DNA of 64,000 bases from positions 1 to 64,000 of the forward strand of contig NZ_JARVRJ010000014.1 in assembly GCF_030209745.1 (NCBI RefSeq), written 5' to 3'. The notes under the pieces were generated by a model. It had not been told where the DNA came from. It searched no databases and worked only from the letters and a program-made list of their open reading frames with translations. This document shows, piece after piece, positions 34,367 to 44,846 of the stretch. Each line of letters opens with the position of its first letter. The stretch's first letter is position 1. The position numbers and the translations under genes were made by a program. Source of the stretch: Arthrobacter sp. fls2-241-R2A-200 (GTDB lineage Bacteria > Actinomycetota > Actinomycetes > Actinomycetales > Micrococcaceae).

Positions 34367-36538
34367 ATGACGCTGTCACCAACCACAACAGTGCCACCAA
34401 TTGTGAAGACCGCCTTCACTGCGGTCCTTGTCGCCAACCGCGGTGAAATCGCCTGCCGCGTCATCCGCACGCTGAAAGCCATGGGTATCCGCTCCGTGGC
34501 TGTGTACTCGGACGTGGATAAAGATGCCAAACACGTGGCACTGGCTGACACCGCCGTTGCCATCGGCGGAACCACTCCGGCCGAGAGCTACTTGAGAATC
34601 GACGCCATTGTTGATGCTTGTCGGCGAAGCGGGGCCGAAGCCGTCCACCCCGGCTACGGGTTCCTGTCCGAGAACGTGGAGTTCGCCAAGGCGCTGGACG
34701 CTGCCGGCATCACGTTCATCGGGCCGGGGATTGGCGCCATTGAGGTGATGGGGGACAAGATCCGCTCCAAGAACCACGTGATGGCCCACGGCGTGCCGTG
34801 CACCCCCGGAATTTCAAAGCCCGGACTGACGGACCAGCAGTTGATCGAGGCCGCTCCGGAAGTCGGCTTTCCCCTGCTGATCAAGCCGTCTGCGGGTGGC
34901 GGCGGCAAGGGCATGCATGTGGTTGAGCGGGCTGAGGACATGGCCAGTACACTGAGCACCGCGCGGCGCGTTGCGGCCTCAGCATTCGGCGATGACACCC
35001 TTTTCCTGGAGCGGCTGATCCCAGCGCCGCGGCACATCGAGGTGCAGGTCCTGGCAGATAAGCACGGCAACGTTATCCACCTTGGCGAGCGCGAGTGTTC
35101 CTTGCAGCGCCGGCACCAAAAGGTTATTGAGGAGGCCCCATCTGCGTTGTTCGAGTCACTGACCGACGGCCGGGCACAGCGGGCCCGCATGGGGGAGGCC
35201 GCCTGCAACGCCGCCCGTTCGGTCAACTACACGGGCGCTGGGACCGTGGAATTCCTGGTTTCGGATGAGCACCCCGACGAGTTCTTTTTCATGGAGATGA
35301 ATACCCGCCTTCAGGTGGAGCACCCCGTCACGGAGATGGTGACCGGCGTCGACCTCGTTGAGTGGCAGGTGCGGATCGCCGCCGGCGAGGTGCTCACCGT
35401 GGCGCAGTCCGACGTCGAACTTAAGGGCCACGCTGTGGAGGCACGGGTTTACGCTGAGGTGCCCGAGCGGAACTTCATGCCGTCCATGGGGCGAATCGTG
35501 GCGCTCGCCGAACACGGTGCCCCGGATCCAGGGGTGTCCGGCGCCCAAGCGTCCCATGGAAATGTCCGCATCGACTCCGCCATGCGGGAGGACCTGGACA
35601 TCACCGGCGACTATGACCCGATGCTCGCGAAGGTCATTGCTTGGGGTGCGGACCGCGCCGCAGCGTTGGACACGCTGGACGATGCTCTGGGCAGGTATAC
35701 GCTGCTGGGCATTGACACCAACGTCGAATATCTCCGGTTGTTGATCAACGATCCGCAAGTCCGCGCCGGAGAACTCGATACCGGCTTGATCGAGCGCAAA
35801 CTGACGGCGATGAAGTTCCGGCACGCGGGCACTCACGAGCTCATTGCCGCCGCAGTCACGCTGTGGTTGGAACGCAGCGGAACAACGAAGGCCGGCAACG
35901 CGTGGGCACCACCGGACTCATGGCGGCTGGGTGGCGCCGGGGCATGGAGGGTGACCCTGGGCTTGCCCGGTGGCGATGCAGCCACTGTGTCCATCACCGA
36001 GGCGCACGGCAGCCTGATAGCGACCGTGGCCAATGCCCTGACCGGCAGCCTCTCGGCACCGATCGAACCCCGGTACCGGGTCTCGATCGCAGAGCGCACA
36101 GGCGATGGTATCCGGCTGGAGTTCGACGGCGGTGCGGCTGCCTATGCCGTGGGTACCAAACACCGTGTGACTGGTGAAGTGGAAGAGATTTTCCTGGGCA
36201 GCGACGGCTGGTCCTGCCGGTTCGAGGTCCTCAACCGGGCCGAGCGTTTACGGCGGATGCTTGCTGGCATTGAACGTGAAGAAGGTGCTGCCGATCCCGA
36301 GGTGCGCTCGCCGATGCCCGGAACCGTGGTGTCCGTGTCCGTGGCGGACGGTGATTCCGTCACCGAAGGCCAAGTGCTCCTCGCCGTAGAAGCCATGAAG
36401 ATGGAGCACCAACTGGTGGCATCGGTGGCCGGAACGGTTCACCTGACCAGCAAACGCGGGGACCTGGTCAAAGCCGATCAAGTGCTCGCCACGATTCATC
36501 AACCCGTTTCTGCTGAGAATAAGGAAGTCCAGCCATGA
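34367..36538 (+). CDS. Acyl-CoA carboxylase alpha subunit (biotin carboxylase + BCCP), 723 aa
   Basis: Biotin carboxylase domain (residues about 15-465) with LVANRGEIACRVIRT, PSAGGGGKGMH and FMEMNTRLQVEHPVTE; a linker; and a C-terminal biotin carrier domain with the biotinylated Lys (K678) in VEAMKMEHQ. Together with the preceding gene it forms the carboxylase. ATG at 34367 has AGGA seven bases upstream; a GTG at 34361 overlapping the previous stop is too close to the site. Its stop overlaps the dehydrogenase start (ATGA). Confidence 0.92.
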   Translation: MTLSPTTTVPPIVKTAFTAVLVANRGEIACRVIRTLKAMGIRSVAVYSDVDKDAKHVALADTAVAIGGTTPAESYLRIDAIVDACRRSGAEAVHPGYGFLSENVEFAKALDAAGITFIGPGIGAIEVMGDKIRSKNHVMAHGVPCTPGISKPGLTDQQLIEAAPEVGFPLLIKPSAGGGGKGMHVVERAEDMASTLSTARRVAASAFGDDTLFLERLIPAPRHIEVQVLADKHGNVIHLGERECSLQRRHQKVIEEAPSALFESLTDGRAQRARMGEAACNAARSVNYTGAGTVEFLVSDEHPDEFFFMEMNTRLQVEHPVTEMVTGVDLVEWQVRIAAGEVLTVAQSDVELKGHAVEARVYAEVPERNFMPSMGRIVALAEHGAPDPGVSGAQASHGNVRIDSAMREDLDITGDYDPMLAKVIAWGADRAAALDTLDDALGRYTLLGIDTNVEYLRLLINDPQVRAGELDTGLIERKLTAMKFRHAGTHELIAAAVTLWLERSGTTKAGNAWAPPDSWRLGGAGAWRVTLGLPGGDAATVSITEAHGSLIATVANALTGSLSAPIEPRYRVSIAERTGDGIRLEFDGGAAAYAVGTKHRVTGEVEEIFLGSDGWSCRFEVLNRAERLRRMLAGIEREEGAADPEVRSPMPGTVVSVSVADGDSVTEGQVLLAVEAMKMEHQLVASVAGTVHLTSKRGDLVKADQVLATIHQPVSAENKEVQP

Positions 36539-37698
36539 GCTCTTTTGAGTTGTCCGAGGAATACCAAGACCTGAGTGACTCCGTCCGTGAATTCGCAGAC
36601 GAAGTAGTTGCCCCCGTGTCCACCAAACACGACGAAGAGCACAGCTTCCCCTACGAAGTGGTCAAACAGATGGGCGAGATGGGCCTGTTCGGGCTGCCCT
36701 TCCCCGAAGAATTCGGTGGCATGGGTGGCGATTACTTCGCCCTCGCGCTGGCCCTGGAGCAGTTGGGCCGGGTGGACCAGTCAGTCGCCATCACCCTTGA
36801 AGCCGGGGTATCACTGGGGGCCATGCCTGTGTACCGTTTCGGTACCCAGGAACAAAAGGAACGCTGGCTGCCGGAGCTGGCATCGGCACGGTCCTTGGCC
36901 GGGTTCGGCCTCACGGAGCGCGAAGCGGGTTCTGACGCCGGGGGCACCAAAACCCAGGCCCGGCTCGAAAACAGCGAGTGGGTCATCAACGGAAACAAGG
37001 AGTTCATCACCAACTCCGGCACTGACATCACCACGTTGGTGACCGTAACAGCCGTCACCGGGCAGCAGGAGCGCGCCGACGGTAGCATCAAGAAGGAAAT
37101 TTCCACCATCCTCGTACCCACCGAGACGCCGGGATTCCGGGCCGAAAAGCCCTATAACAAGGTGGGCTGGAATGCCTCGGACACCCACCCCCTGACCTTG
37201 GACAACGTCCGGGTTCCAGAAGCGAACCTCCTAGGCCAGCGCGGCCGCGGTTACGCAAACTTCCTCTCCATCCTGGACGAGGGCCGGATTGCCATTGCTG
37301 CTTTGGCTACTGGCGCAGCCCAAGGCTGCGTGGACTTGTCCGTGAAGTATGCCAAGGAACGCAGCGCGTTCGGACAGAACATCGGCAAGTACCAAGCCAT
37401 CCAGTTCAAGATCGCCCGCATGCAGGCCAGGGCGCACACAGCCCGCCTGGCCTACTACGATGCGGCGGCCAGAATGTTGGCAGGTAAGCCGTTCAAGACC
37501 GAGGCGGCCATCGCTAAGATGGTCGCAGGCGAGGCGGCCATGGACAACGCACGGGACGCTACCCAAGTGTTCGGTGGCTATGGCTTCATCAACGAGTTCA
37601 CGGTTGCCCGGCACTACCGCGATTCGAAGATCCTTGAGATCGGGGAAGGCACCACCGAGGTCCAGTTGATGCTGATCGCCCGCGAGTTGGGTCTGTAA
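36535..37698 (+). CDS. Acyl-CoA dehydrogenase, isovaleryl/short-branched type, 387 aa
   Basis: FAD enzyme feeding the carboxylase step. Contains [15 protein letters not shown], the FAD-site stretch [20 protein letters not shown], and [12 protein letters not shown] before REYRD-like [19 protein letters not shown]. The operon with a methylcrotonyl-type carboxylase points to isovaleryl-CoA. Overlaps the upstream gene by four bases. Confidence 0.9.
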   Translation: MSSFELSEEYQDLSDSVREFADEVVAPVSTKHDEEHSFPYEVVKQMGEMGLFGLPFPEEFGGMGGDYFALALALEQLGRVDQSVAITLEAGVSLGAMPVYRFGTQEQKERWLPELASARSLAGFGLTEREAGSDAGGTKTQARLENSEWVINGNKEFITNSGTDITTLVTVTAVTGQQERADGSIKKEISTILVPTETPGFRAEKPYNKVGWNASDTHPLTLDNVRVPEANLLGQRGRGYANFLSILDEGRIAIAALATGAAQGCVDLSVKYAKERSAFGQNIGKYQAIQFKIARMQARAHTARLAYYDAAARMLAGKPFKTEAAIAKMVAGEAAMDNARDATQVFGGYGFINEFTVARHYRDSKILEIGEGTTEVQLMLIARELGL

Positions 37699-37718
37699 CC
37701 GTAGGGGAAGGATCACGG

Positions 37719-38468
37719 ATGATTGACAAGGTTGTTGCCAGTGCCGCCGAGGCGGTGCGGGACATCACCGATGGCGCGTCACTCGCCGTCGGGGGTTTCG
37801 GCTTGTGTGGTATTCCGGTCTCACTCATCGATGCTCTCCACCAGCAGGGCACCACGGATCTCGAAACTGTCAGCAACAACTGCGGTGTGGACGACTGGGG
37901 GCTGGGGATCCTCCTCAAAGACGGTCGCATCCGCCGCACCATCAGCTCGTATGTTGGCGAGAACAAGGAATTCGCCCGGCAGTACTTGGCGGGGGAGTTG
38001 GAGGTGGTCCTGACCCCGCAGGGAACGTTGGCTGAGAAGCTCCGCGCTGGCGGCGCGGGCATCCCCGCGTTCTACACAAAGGCCGGTGTGGGAACCCAGG
38101 TGTCCGAAGGCGGCCTACCGCAAAAGTACGACGCCGACGGGAATGTCGCCATTGCCTCCGCACCGAAGGAGGTGCGGTCATTCAATGAGGCAGACTACGT
38201 CTTGGAGGAATCCTTGACCCCGGATTTTGGGCTGGTCCATGCCTGGAAGGGGGATCGGCACGGCAACCTTGTGTTCCATGCGGCAGCCATGAACTTCAAC
38301 CCGCTCTGCGCCATGGCCGCTACCACCACCATCGCTGAGGTGGAGGAACTGGTGGAGCCGGGGGAGTTGGATCCCGGCCAAATCCACACGCCCGGTATCT
38401 TCGTCCAGCGGGTAGTGGTTGCTCCGGCCACGGAGAAGCGGATCGAGAAGAGGACGGTGGCACTGTGA
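37719..38468 (+). CDS. scoA: 3-oxoacid CoA-transferase subunit A, 249 aa
   Basis: Class I CoA-transferase alpha subunit: [16 protein letters not shown] near residue 28 and the [21 protein letters not shown] block. Moves CoA between succinyl-CoA and acetoacetate, the end product of leucine breakdown. GGAAGG site upstream of the ATG. Stop overlaps the subunit B GTG by four bases. Confidence 0.92.
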   Translation: MIDKVVASAAEAVRDITDGASLAVGGFGLCGIPVSLIDALHQQGTTDLETVSNNCGVDDWGLGILLKDGRIRRTISSYVGENKEFARQYLAGELEVVLTPQGTLAEKLRAGGAGIPAFYTKAGVGTQVSEGGLPQKYDADGNVAIASAPKEVRSFNEADYVLEESLTPDFGLVHAWKGDRHGNLVFHAAAMNFNPLCAMAATTTIAEVEELVEPGELDPGQIHTPGIFVQRVVVAPATEKRIEKRTVAL

Positions 38469-39217
38469 ACGACCACAGCTACCAAGACATTCCGCCCCGC
38501 CCCGAAGCCGTCCGGCACGAGTACCGGCGTGCCGACGTCGAACAGCACGAAACCAAGGGCTGGACCCGGAACGAACTGGCCGCCCGCGTTGCGCAGGAAC
38601 TGACCAACGGGCAGTACGTGAACCTTGGAATCGGAATGCCCACCTTGATTCCCAATTACATCCCGGACGGTGTGGAGGTCATTCTTCACTCGGAGAACGG
38701 CATCCTCGGGGTGGGACCCTACCCGGCCGAGGACAAAGTGGAACCGGACCTGATCAACGCGGGGAAGGAAACCGTGACCACGAACGCGGGAGCTGCGTTC
38801 TTCGACTCCGCCACGTCCTTCGGCATGATTCGCGGCGGCCATGTCGATGTTGCCGTGCTGGGAGCCATGGAGGTTGCCGCCAACGGGGACCTTGCCAACT
38901 GGATGATCCCCGGAAAGATGGTCAAAGGCATGGGCGGGGCCATGGATCTGGTGTTCGGGGCCAAGAAGGTCATCGTCATGATGGACCACGTGGACCGAAA
39001 CGGCAGACCGAAAATCGTGCAGGACTGTACCTTGCCGCTGACGGGAAAGGGGTGCGTGGACAGAATCATCACGGACCTTGCGGTGATCGACGTCGTGAAG
39101 GATGCCGGCAACCCGAGGCTGGTCCTCCGCGAGTTGGCCCCAAACGTGACCCTCGACGACGTCGTGGCTGCCACCGGTGCCGAGTTGTTCGAAGAAGACC
39201 AGGAGCTCACGGTATGA
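38465..39217 (+). CDS. scoB: 3-oxoacid CoA-transferase subunit B, 250 aa
   Basis: Class I CoA-transferase beta subunit: [16 protein letters not shown], the catalytic-Glu motif [12 protein letters not shown], and [20 protein letters not shown]. The N-terminal 35 residues are a longer lead than usual. GTG start in a GTGA overlap with subunit A; stop overlaps the MaoC ATG. Confidence 0.92.
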   Translation: MNDHSYQDIPPRPEAVRHEYRRADVEQHETKGWTRNELAARVAQELTNGQYVNLGIGMPTLIPNYIPDGVEVILHSENGILGVGPYPAEDKVEPDLINAGKETVTTNAGAAFFDSATSFGMIRGGHVDVAVLGAMEVAANGDLANWMIPGKMVKGMGGAMDLVFGAKKVIVMMDHVDRNGRPKIVQDCTLPLTGKGCVDRIITDLAVIDVVKDAGNPRLVLRELAPNVTLDDVVAATGAELFEEDQELTV

Positions 39218-39699
39218 CCCGCGTTGTCGAGCAGCGCGGGTTGTACTTCGATGAGCTTGAGGAGGGCGTGATCTACGCTCATAAGCCCGGGCGTACGGTC
39301 ACGGAAACGGACAATGTCCTTTTCACCACCTTGACCATGAACACACAAGCACTACATTTGGACGCTGCTTGGAGCTCGTCGCAACCGTTCGGGCAACGGC
39401 TCATGAATTCCATGTTCACGCTGTCCACCATGGTGGGCCAGTCGGTCACCCAGCTGACGCAAGGGACGATCATTGCGCAGTTGGGCCTAACCGACGTCAG
39501 CTTTCCGCACCCGCTGTTCCACGGGGATACCCTGTACACGGAGACGGTGATTACCGGGAAACGGTTGTCATCGTCCCGGCCGGGCCAAGGTGTGGTGACC
39601 ATGGAGCACACCGGTCGCAACCAGGATGGGACCGTTGTTGCCTTGGCCAAGCGCACCTGCCTCATGTGGACCAAGGAAGCGCACGCAGCCCAATCCTGA
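39214..39699 (+). CDS. MaoC-like hotdog dehydratase, 161 aa
   Basis: Hotdog-fold acyl-CoA hydratase family: [23 protein letters not shown] and [15 protein letters not shown], with the variant hydratase Asp/His region around residues 47-56, then [14 protein letters not shown]. The position in the leucine operon suggests hydration of 3-methylglutaconyl-CoA or a mesaconyl-type substrate together with the lyase that follows. ATGA overlap with subunit B. Confidence 0.85.
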   Translation: MTRVVEQRGLYFDELEEGVIYAHKPGRTVTETDNVLFTTLTMNTQALHLDAAWSSSQPFGQRLMNSMFTLSTMVGQSVTQLTQGTIIAQLGLTDVSFPHPLFHGDTLYTETVITGKRLSSSRPGQGVVTMEHTGRNQDGTVVALAKRTCLMWTKEAHAAQS

Positions 39700-39736
39700 A
39701 CTTTTTTTCCCTGACACTCCAGCAGCTAGGAAACCC

Positions 39737-40603
39737 ATGCTTTCTCCCGACTCGACGTCCCCGGCGGCAGCCTTGCCTTTCACTATGGGCCCGGCCCTCT
39801 TGTTTTGCCCAGCGGACCGGCCAGAGCGATTCGGGAAGGCGGCCGACCGTGCCGATGCCGTGATTCTGGACCTTGAGGACGCAGTCGCTCCGGGCGATAA
39901 ATCCGCTGCCCGGCAAGCGATCCTCGAGCAAGTCGGCGACGGTGGTTTGGAACCAGGCAGGACCATAGTCCGCGTCAATCCAGTGGGGACGCCCGAGTTC
40001 GCACAGGATCTCGAATTGCTGGCCAAGACTCCTTACCGGACCGTTATGTTGGCCAAGGCCGAGGGTGCGGAGCAGCTCCGTGCTTTGGCGGAGTACCAGG
40101 TGATAGCTCTTTGTGAGACGGCGGCCGGGGTTGTGAACGCTCCGGCTATTGCGGCCGAACCCAACGTGGTTGGACTGATGTGGGGGGCGGAGGACCTGCT
40201 CGCTTCCCTGGGTGGCCTCTCCAGCAGGAACGACGACGGCGGGTACCGGGCTGTGGCCCTGAATTCACGCTCCGCTGTGCTGCTCGCCGCCAAGGCCGCA
40301 GGCAAGGAAGCTATCGACTCCGTGTATGTGAACATCCCGGACCTAGAAGGTCTGGCCGAGGAGTCCCGGGATGCCGTTGCCAGTGGCTTCGGCGCGAAGG
40401 CGTGCATCCATCCGAAGCAAGTAGCGGTGGTGCGGGAAGCTTACGCCCCGGCTCCGGAGGCAGTGGCTCACGCAACCGAGTTACTGGCGGCAGCATCCGC
40501 AGCCGGTACTGGCGTGTTCCAATTCAAGGGCCAGATGATCGATGGTCCCATCCTCAAGCACGCCCAATCGGTACTTCTCCGGGCCGGGCAACTGTCACCC
40601 TAA
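39737..40603 (+). CDS. HpcH/HpaI-family CoA-ester lyase (CitE-like), 288 aa
   Basis: TIM-barrel Mg-dependent C-C lyase of the citrate lyase beta/malyl-CoA lyase family: PADRPERFGKA, AVILDLEDAVAPGDK, RVNP and CIHPKQV. Likely cleaves a beta-hydroxyacyl-CoA. ATG at 39737 with AGGA eight bases upstream; open frame further upstream overlaps MaoC and is not used. Last gene of the operon, before a bidirectional hairpin. Confidence 0.88.
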   Translation: MLSPDSTSPAAALPFTMGPALLFCPADRPERFGKAADRADAVILDLEDAVAPGDKSAARQAILEQVGDGGLEPGRTIVRVNPVGTPEFAQDLELLAKTPYRTVMLAKAEGAEQLRALAEYQVIALCETAAGVVNAPAIAAEPNVVGLMWGAEDLLASLGGLSSRNDDGGYRAVALNSRSAVLLAAKAAGKEAIDSVYVNIPDLEGLAEESRDAVASGFGAKACIHPKQVAVVREAYAPAPEAVAHATELLAAASAAGTGVFQFKGQMIDGPILKHAQSVLLRAGQLSP

Positions 40604-40615
40604 GGCCCGCTCGCG

Positions 40616-40669
40616 CCGCCGAGATGCCATTTAGTGCCGGAACAATGACAATAACTGGCACCTCGGCGG
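40616..40669. terminator. Bidirectional hairpin between convergent operons
   Basis: CCGCCGAG (40616-40623) pairs with CTCGGCGG (40662-40669), extended by TGCCA/TGGCA after a single mismatch. It sits between two convergent stops. There is no long T run, so termination strength is uncertain. Confidence 0.55.
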
Positions 40670-40681
40670 GGACGCGAAGGG

Positions 40682-41803
40682 CTAGGCGCGTACCGTCGTC
40701 GGGAGTTCCGTCAGTTCAACGGCTGCGGGCCGCGGCGCTGTGCTCTGGATGGTTACGGCTTGGCCTGTTCGCGCCGATTCCAAGACGGACTCCATGACCT
40801 CAAGGGCGTGAAACGCCAGCTGGCCACCGGCACGAGGTTCTTCGCCGGGAGGGGTGGCCGCAAGGTCGGCAATGCCGAAACCTCGTCCCGAATCCACGTA
40901 GCCCGCGGAGACGGGGAGTGTCTCCCAGTCCTCGGCACCGAGGGCGAACAGCTGAACTTCGCCGTCGAAATAGTTTGGATCCGGGACCACCAGCGAACCG
41001 GTCTCGCCGTGGACCTCGATATTGGGGCTCTTGGTCTTGACGGCGTCGAAGCTCATGAACAGGGTGGACAGTGCCCCCGATTGATGGACCAGGACGCCCG
41101 TGACGTGGGAATCGATGTCAACGGGGACTTTCTGGCCCTCCCGCGGACCCGAGCCGATGGTCCGCTCGTTACGGGTGTGGCTTGCTGCGCCGATCACCGA
41201 CACCACCGGTCCCAGCAGTGTGACGAGTGCCGAGACGTAATACGGGCCCATGTCCAAGAGTGGCCCGCCGCCGGGCTGGTAATAGAAATCGGGGTTCGGA
41301 TGCCAGCGTTCGTGTCCCGGAGTCGCCATGGTGGCGGTGGCCGAAACCGGTGCCCCGATCAGGCCGTCGTCGATCGCCTTGCGGGCCGTCTGGATGCCGG
41401 TACCCAGAACAGTGTCAGGAGCGCAACCAACCACCACTCCGGCCGCCGCAGCTGCGTCGAGTACCTCCCTGGCTTCCGCCGTGGTGGCTGCCAATGGCTT
41501 CTCACCGTAGACGGACTTGCCGGCGGTGATGGCCTTGAGGGCGACGTCGGCATGCGCGGCGGGGATGGTGAGGTTCAGGACGAGGTCCACATCGTCCGCT
41601 GCAAGGAGATCATCCACAGAAAGCGCGCGAACGCCGTCGTAGGAATCCGCAACTGCCTTGGCACGGGCCGGGTCCAAATCCGCCACAGCCACCAAATTGA
41701 TGGAATCCAGGCGGCGGAAGTTGGTGAGGTACTGGGCGATGATGGCCCCGCAACCGATGATGCCCACGTTCACGGGCTGGTTTGCCTTTAGCGCGTTGCC
41801 CAT
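40682..41803 (-). CDS. Gfo/Idh/MocA-family oxidoreductase, 373 aa
   Basis: Rossmann N-terminus VNVGIIGCGAIIAQYL, GEKPLAATTAEA (the EKP motif that positions nicotinamide) and the DMGPYYVSALVTLLGP part of the C-terminal domain. NAD-dependent sugar dehydrogenase. Last gene of a sugar-catabolic operon; overlaps ThuA by 16 bases. With ThuA and the isomerase it probably oxidises a 3-keto or related sugar. ATG at 41801-41803 with AAGGGG upstream. Confidence 0.88.
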   Translation of the reverse strand: MGNALKANQPVNVGIIGCGAIIAQYLTNFRRLDSINLVAVADLDPARAKAVADSYDGVRALSVDDLLAADDVDLVLNLTIPAAHADVALKAITAGKSVYGEKPLAATTAEAREVLDAAAAAGVVVGCAPDTVLGTGIQTARKAIDDGLIGAPVSATATMATPGHERWHPNPDFYYQPGGGPLLDMGPYYVSALVTLLGPVVSVIGAASHTRNERTIGSGPREGQKVPVDIDSHVTGVLVHQSGALSTLFMSFDAVKTKSPNIEVHGETGSLVVPDPNYFDGEVQLFALGAEDWETLPVSAGYVDSGRGFGIADLAATPPGEEPRAGGQLAFHALEVMESVLESARTGQAVTIQSTAPRPAAVELTELPTTVRA

Positions 41804-42489
41804 AGCATTCCCCTTTCGATGATGGTGCGTACGTTCTGGTCCTGGAGGATTTCCACGCGATGTCCGGGAGTGGAGACGAAGATCCTGCCTTTGCCCCATT
41901 GCCGGGTCCAGATGGCCGGTGAGGTGACTTCGCGGTTCCATGGGTCCCATTCACGGACCTTTTGGGTGGTGGTGGCCAGAACGTCGATGTAGTCGTCTGA
42001 TAACACCCAGTACTGCTCGGTGACGAGATCGAAGTCGCCTATTCCCCGGGTGATGGGGTGTTCGGCGGCCGCGGGCAGCATATTCACGGTGTACGGAACG
42101 TAGTTGTCCGACTGCTCACCCGTCAGCTCGTCAGGGTGCTTGCCCGGGTGGCAGGCGAATTGGCCGCCGATCAAGTGGAGGTAGTCCGAGTTGTTGCGGT
42201 AGGAATCGGCGATGCCGCCGTGCCAGCCTGCAAGGCCCGTGCCGTTTTCGACGGCGGTGCGGAGCCCCTCGAACTCGTCCTTTTCGATAGTGGACATCGT
42301 CATGCACTGCACAATGAGGTCCACGCCGGCCATGTAGTCGGCGTCGGCGTAGATCTTGGGCGACTCTTCCACACGAACCTCGTAACCGTTCTCACGCAGG
42401 TAGGGGAGGAACAGTTCGGTGGCTTCCACCGGCTGGTGTCCGTCCCAGCCGCCGCGAACCACCAGTGCTGTCTTGCTGTTGCTTGTCAT
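41788..42489 (-). CDS. ThuA-domain protein, 233 aa
   Basis: ThuA fold (glutamine-amidotransferase-like, in known cases acting with a Gfo/Idh/MocA partner on 3-keto disaccharides). Marks: GLAGWHGGIADSYRNNSDYLHLIGGQF and the C-terminal WTRQWGKGRIFVSTPGH. ATG at 42487-42489 with GAAGGA upstream. The pairing with two oxidoreductases supports a disaccharide or glycoside substrate. Confidence 0.88.
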   Translation of the reverse strand: MTSNSKTALVVRGGWDGHQPVEATELFLPYLRENGYEVRVEESPKIYADADYMAGVDLIVQCMTMSTIEKDEFEGLRTAVENGTGLAGWHGGIADSYRNNSDYLHLIGGQFACHPGKHPDELTGEQSDNYVPYTVNMLPAAAEHPITRGIGDFDLVTEQYWVLSDDYIDVLATTTQKVREWDPWNREVTSPAIWTRQWGKGRIFVSTPGHRVEILQDQNVRTIIERGMLWATR

Positions 42490-42544
42490 TGCTTCCTTCG
42501 TTTCGGGGCGTCTCAGTGTGAGTCAGGGCTATGTGCGCGTCAGT

Positions 42545-43549
42545 TCAACGACTAGCGAAAGCGGCGTCAAAAGCCGCGGCGGGAGGTTGGATAGCTGCCA
42601 ATTTGCGGACCATGTCCAACGCCTGGGGAGCGCCGACCAAGCGGTCCATTCCTGCGTCCTCCCATTCGATGCTGGTGGGACCTGCATATCCGATCGCGTT
42701 CAGCGTGCGGAAAATCGGTTCCCAGTTCACATCGCCATGCCCGGCCGTGACGAAGTCCCAGCCACGCCGGGGATCTGCCCACGGTAGGTGGGACCCGAGG
42801 CGGCCGTTGCGTCCGTTGAGTTGGCGGACGGACTCCTTGACGTGGACGTGGAAGATCTTGTCCGCGAAGTCCTGGAGGAACATCACGGGATCCAGGTCCT
42901 GCCAGATGAAATGGGAGGGGTCGAAATTCACTCCGAATGATTCCCTGTGGCCGATGGCTTCCAAGGTTTGCTTGGTTGTCCAGTAGTCGTAGGCGATTTC
43001 CGACGGGTGGACTTCCAAGGCAAAACGAACACCAACCTCGTCAAAGACATCCAGGATGGGGTTCCAGCGCTCGGCGAAGTCTTGGTAACCCCGCTCGATC
43101 ATGGCGTCGGAGGCAGGCGGGAACATGGCGACGCACTTCCAAATGGACGAGCCGGAAAATCCGGTGACGGTCTCCACTCCGAGCCGTGCCGCAGCCCGGG
43201 CAGTTGTCTTCATCGCCTCGGCCGCACGCTGCCGCACCCCTTCAGGGCTACCGTCACCCCACACGGAGGGCGGGAGAATGTCCTGATGCCGCTCATCAAT
43301 GGGATCGTCGCAGACGGCCTGCCCGGTGAGATGGTTCGCGATGGCATGGACCTTCAATTCGTACTTCTCCAGGATGTCGAGCTTGCCCTGAAGGTAGGTG
43401 TCGTCATCAACAACGAGCTGCGGATCCAGGTGATCGCCCCAACAAGCGATCTCCAAGCCGTCGAAGCCCCACTCGCCTGCGAGCCGTGCCACTTCCTCGA
43501 AGGGAAGATCGGCCCATTGACCCGTGAAGAGCGTGATGGGTCTGTTCAT
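42545..43549 (-). CDS. Sugar phosphate isomerase/epimerase, 334 aa
   Basis: Xylose-isomerase-like TIM barrel: [39 protein letters not shown] and [10 protein letters not shown] contain the metal-binding Glu/Asp/His. AP-endonuclease-2 superfamily. ATG with AAAGGAG upstream. Third enzyme of the operon. Confidence 0.88.
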   Translation of the reverse strand: MNRPITLFTGQWADLPFEEVARLAGEWGFDGLEIACWGDHLDPQLVVDDDTYLQGKLDILEKYELKVHAIANHLTGQAVCDDPIDERHQDILPPSVWGDGSPEGVRQRAAEAMKTTARAAARLGVETVTGFSGSSIWKCVAMFPPASDAMIERGYQDFAERWNPILDVFDEVGVRFALEVHPSEIAYDYWTTKQTLEAIGHRESFGVNFDPSHFIWQDLDPVMFLQDFADKIFHVHVKESVRQLNGRNGRLGSHLPWADPRRGWDFVTAGHGDVNWEPIFRTLNAIGYAGPTSIEWEDAGMDRLVGAPQALDMVRKLAAIQPPAAAFDAAFASR

Positions 43550-43560
43550 GATGTCTCCTT

Positions 43561-44820
43561 TCAGACGGTCTGCCAGCGACTTGAGTTTTCCGCGCTCGCC
43601 TCAACGGCTGCGAGCACTTTTTGCACCTGCAAAGCATCAGCGAACGACGGCGAGGGCTGCTCGCCCGCGCCGATGGCAGTGACGAGATCCACCACCTGGT
43701 GCGTGAATCCGTGCTCATAACCCAGGCCATGGCCAGTAGGCCACCAGTTACCCGTGTAAGGGTGGGACGGCTCAGTGACCATGATCTTCCGGAAGCCGGC
43801 GTCCGGTTCCAACGAGGATTCGTAGAACTGCAAGGAGTTCATGTCCTCGAAATCGAAAGCGATGGATCCCTTGGTGCCATTGAGTTCCAGGCGCATGGCG
43901 TTCTTGCGGCCCAAGGCGAAGCGGGTCGCTTCGAAGATGCCGATCGGCCCCGACGGCGTTGTGCCGGACGACACGGGCGAGCCCGCGCTGCCAGAGCCTG
44001 CGCCGCCCAAGCCTCCGGCAGCCCCGGCGTCGTCCGGTGCCTCAAAGCGGGCCGTGAACAACGCGGCGTCGTCCACCGTCACCGGGCCTTTGGGGCCGTC
44101 CGTGCCCCCACGTCCACCAAGTCCCACGAAGTCACCGCCCACCGGGCGCTCATTGACGAACGTTTCCATCAGTGCGGAGACTCCGGAGATGTTCAGCCCG
44201 GTGATCCATTGGGCGGCGTCGATGCTGTGGGCACCGATATCGCCCAGTGAACCCGAACCTGACTTCGACTTGTCCATGCGCCAGGTCAATGGTGCGTCGG
44301 CGTCGCTTAACCAATCCTGCAGGTATTGGGCCCGGACGTGCCGGATCTGACCCAGGCGGCCGTCGTCGACCATCCGCTTGGCAAGGGCAAGCGCCGGCGT
44401 CCGGCGATAACTGAACCCGCACATGGACAACACGCCGCGTGCAGCCGCGGCTTCGGCCACGGCGGTCATTTTCTCAGCTTCGGCAACGGAGTTAGCCAAG
44501 GGCTTTTCGCACAGGACGTGCTTTCCCGCTTCAAGGGCGGCGATCGCGATCTCAGCGTGCGTGTTACCGGGCGTGCAGATATCGATGAGATCGATGTCGT
44601 CCCGCTCAATCAAGCGTCGCCAATCCGTTTCCACAGAGTCCCAGCCGTACTTGGTGGCCGCCGCCCAGACGGCTTCTTCGTTCCGGCCGGCTACGGCGGC
44701 AAGGTGCGGTGTCAGCGGAAGGTCGAAGAAGCGGGGAGCGGTGCGCCAAGCATGGGAGTGCGCGGCGCCCATGAATGAGTAGCCCACCATGCCGACACGG
44801 AGGGGTTTGGATTCAGTCAT
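43561..44820 (-). CDS. Gfo/Idh/MocA-family oxidoreductase with Gly/Ser-rich insertion, 419 aa
   Basis: Rossmann domain [28 protein letters not shown] (EKP), and [18 protein letters not shown]. Residues about 262-294 are a low-complexity Gly/Ala/Ser/Pro stretch inside the C-terminal domain, not usual for the family. It is probably a flexible loop on the surface and does not break the frame. ATG at 44818-44820 with AAAGGAG. Inositol/sugar dehydrogenase type; substrate unknown. Confidence 0.88.
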   Translation of the reverse strand: MTESKPLRVGMVGYSFMGAAHSHAWRTAPRFFDLPLTPHLAAVAGRNEEAVWAAATKYGWDSVETDWRRLIERDDIDLIDICTPGNTHAEIAIAALEAGKHVLCEKPLANSVAEAEKMTAVAEAAAARGVLSMCGFSYRRTPALALAKRMVDDGRLGQIRHVRAQYLQDWLSDADAPLTWRMDKSKSGSGSLGDIGAHSIDAAQWITGLNISGVSALMETFVNERPVGGDFVGLGGRGGTDGPKGPVTVDDAALFTARFEAPDDAGAAGGLGGAGSGSAGSPVSSGTTPSGPIGIFEATRFALGRKNAMRLELNGTKGSIAFDFEDMNSLQFYESSLEPDAGFRKIMVTEPSHPYTGNWWPTGHGLGYEHGFTHQVVDLVTAIGAGEQPSPSFADALQVQKVLAAVEASAENSSRWQTV

Positions 44821-44846
44821 CACATGCTCCTTTCTTATTGCCGCCA

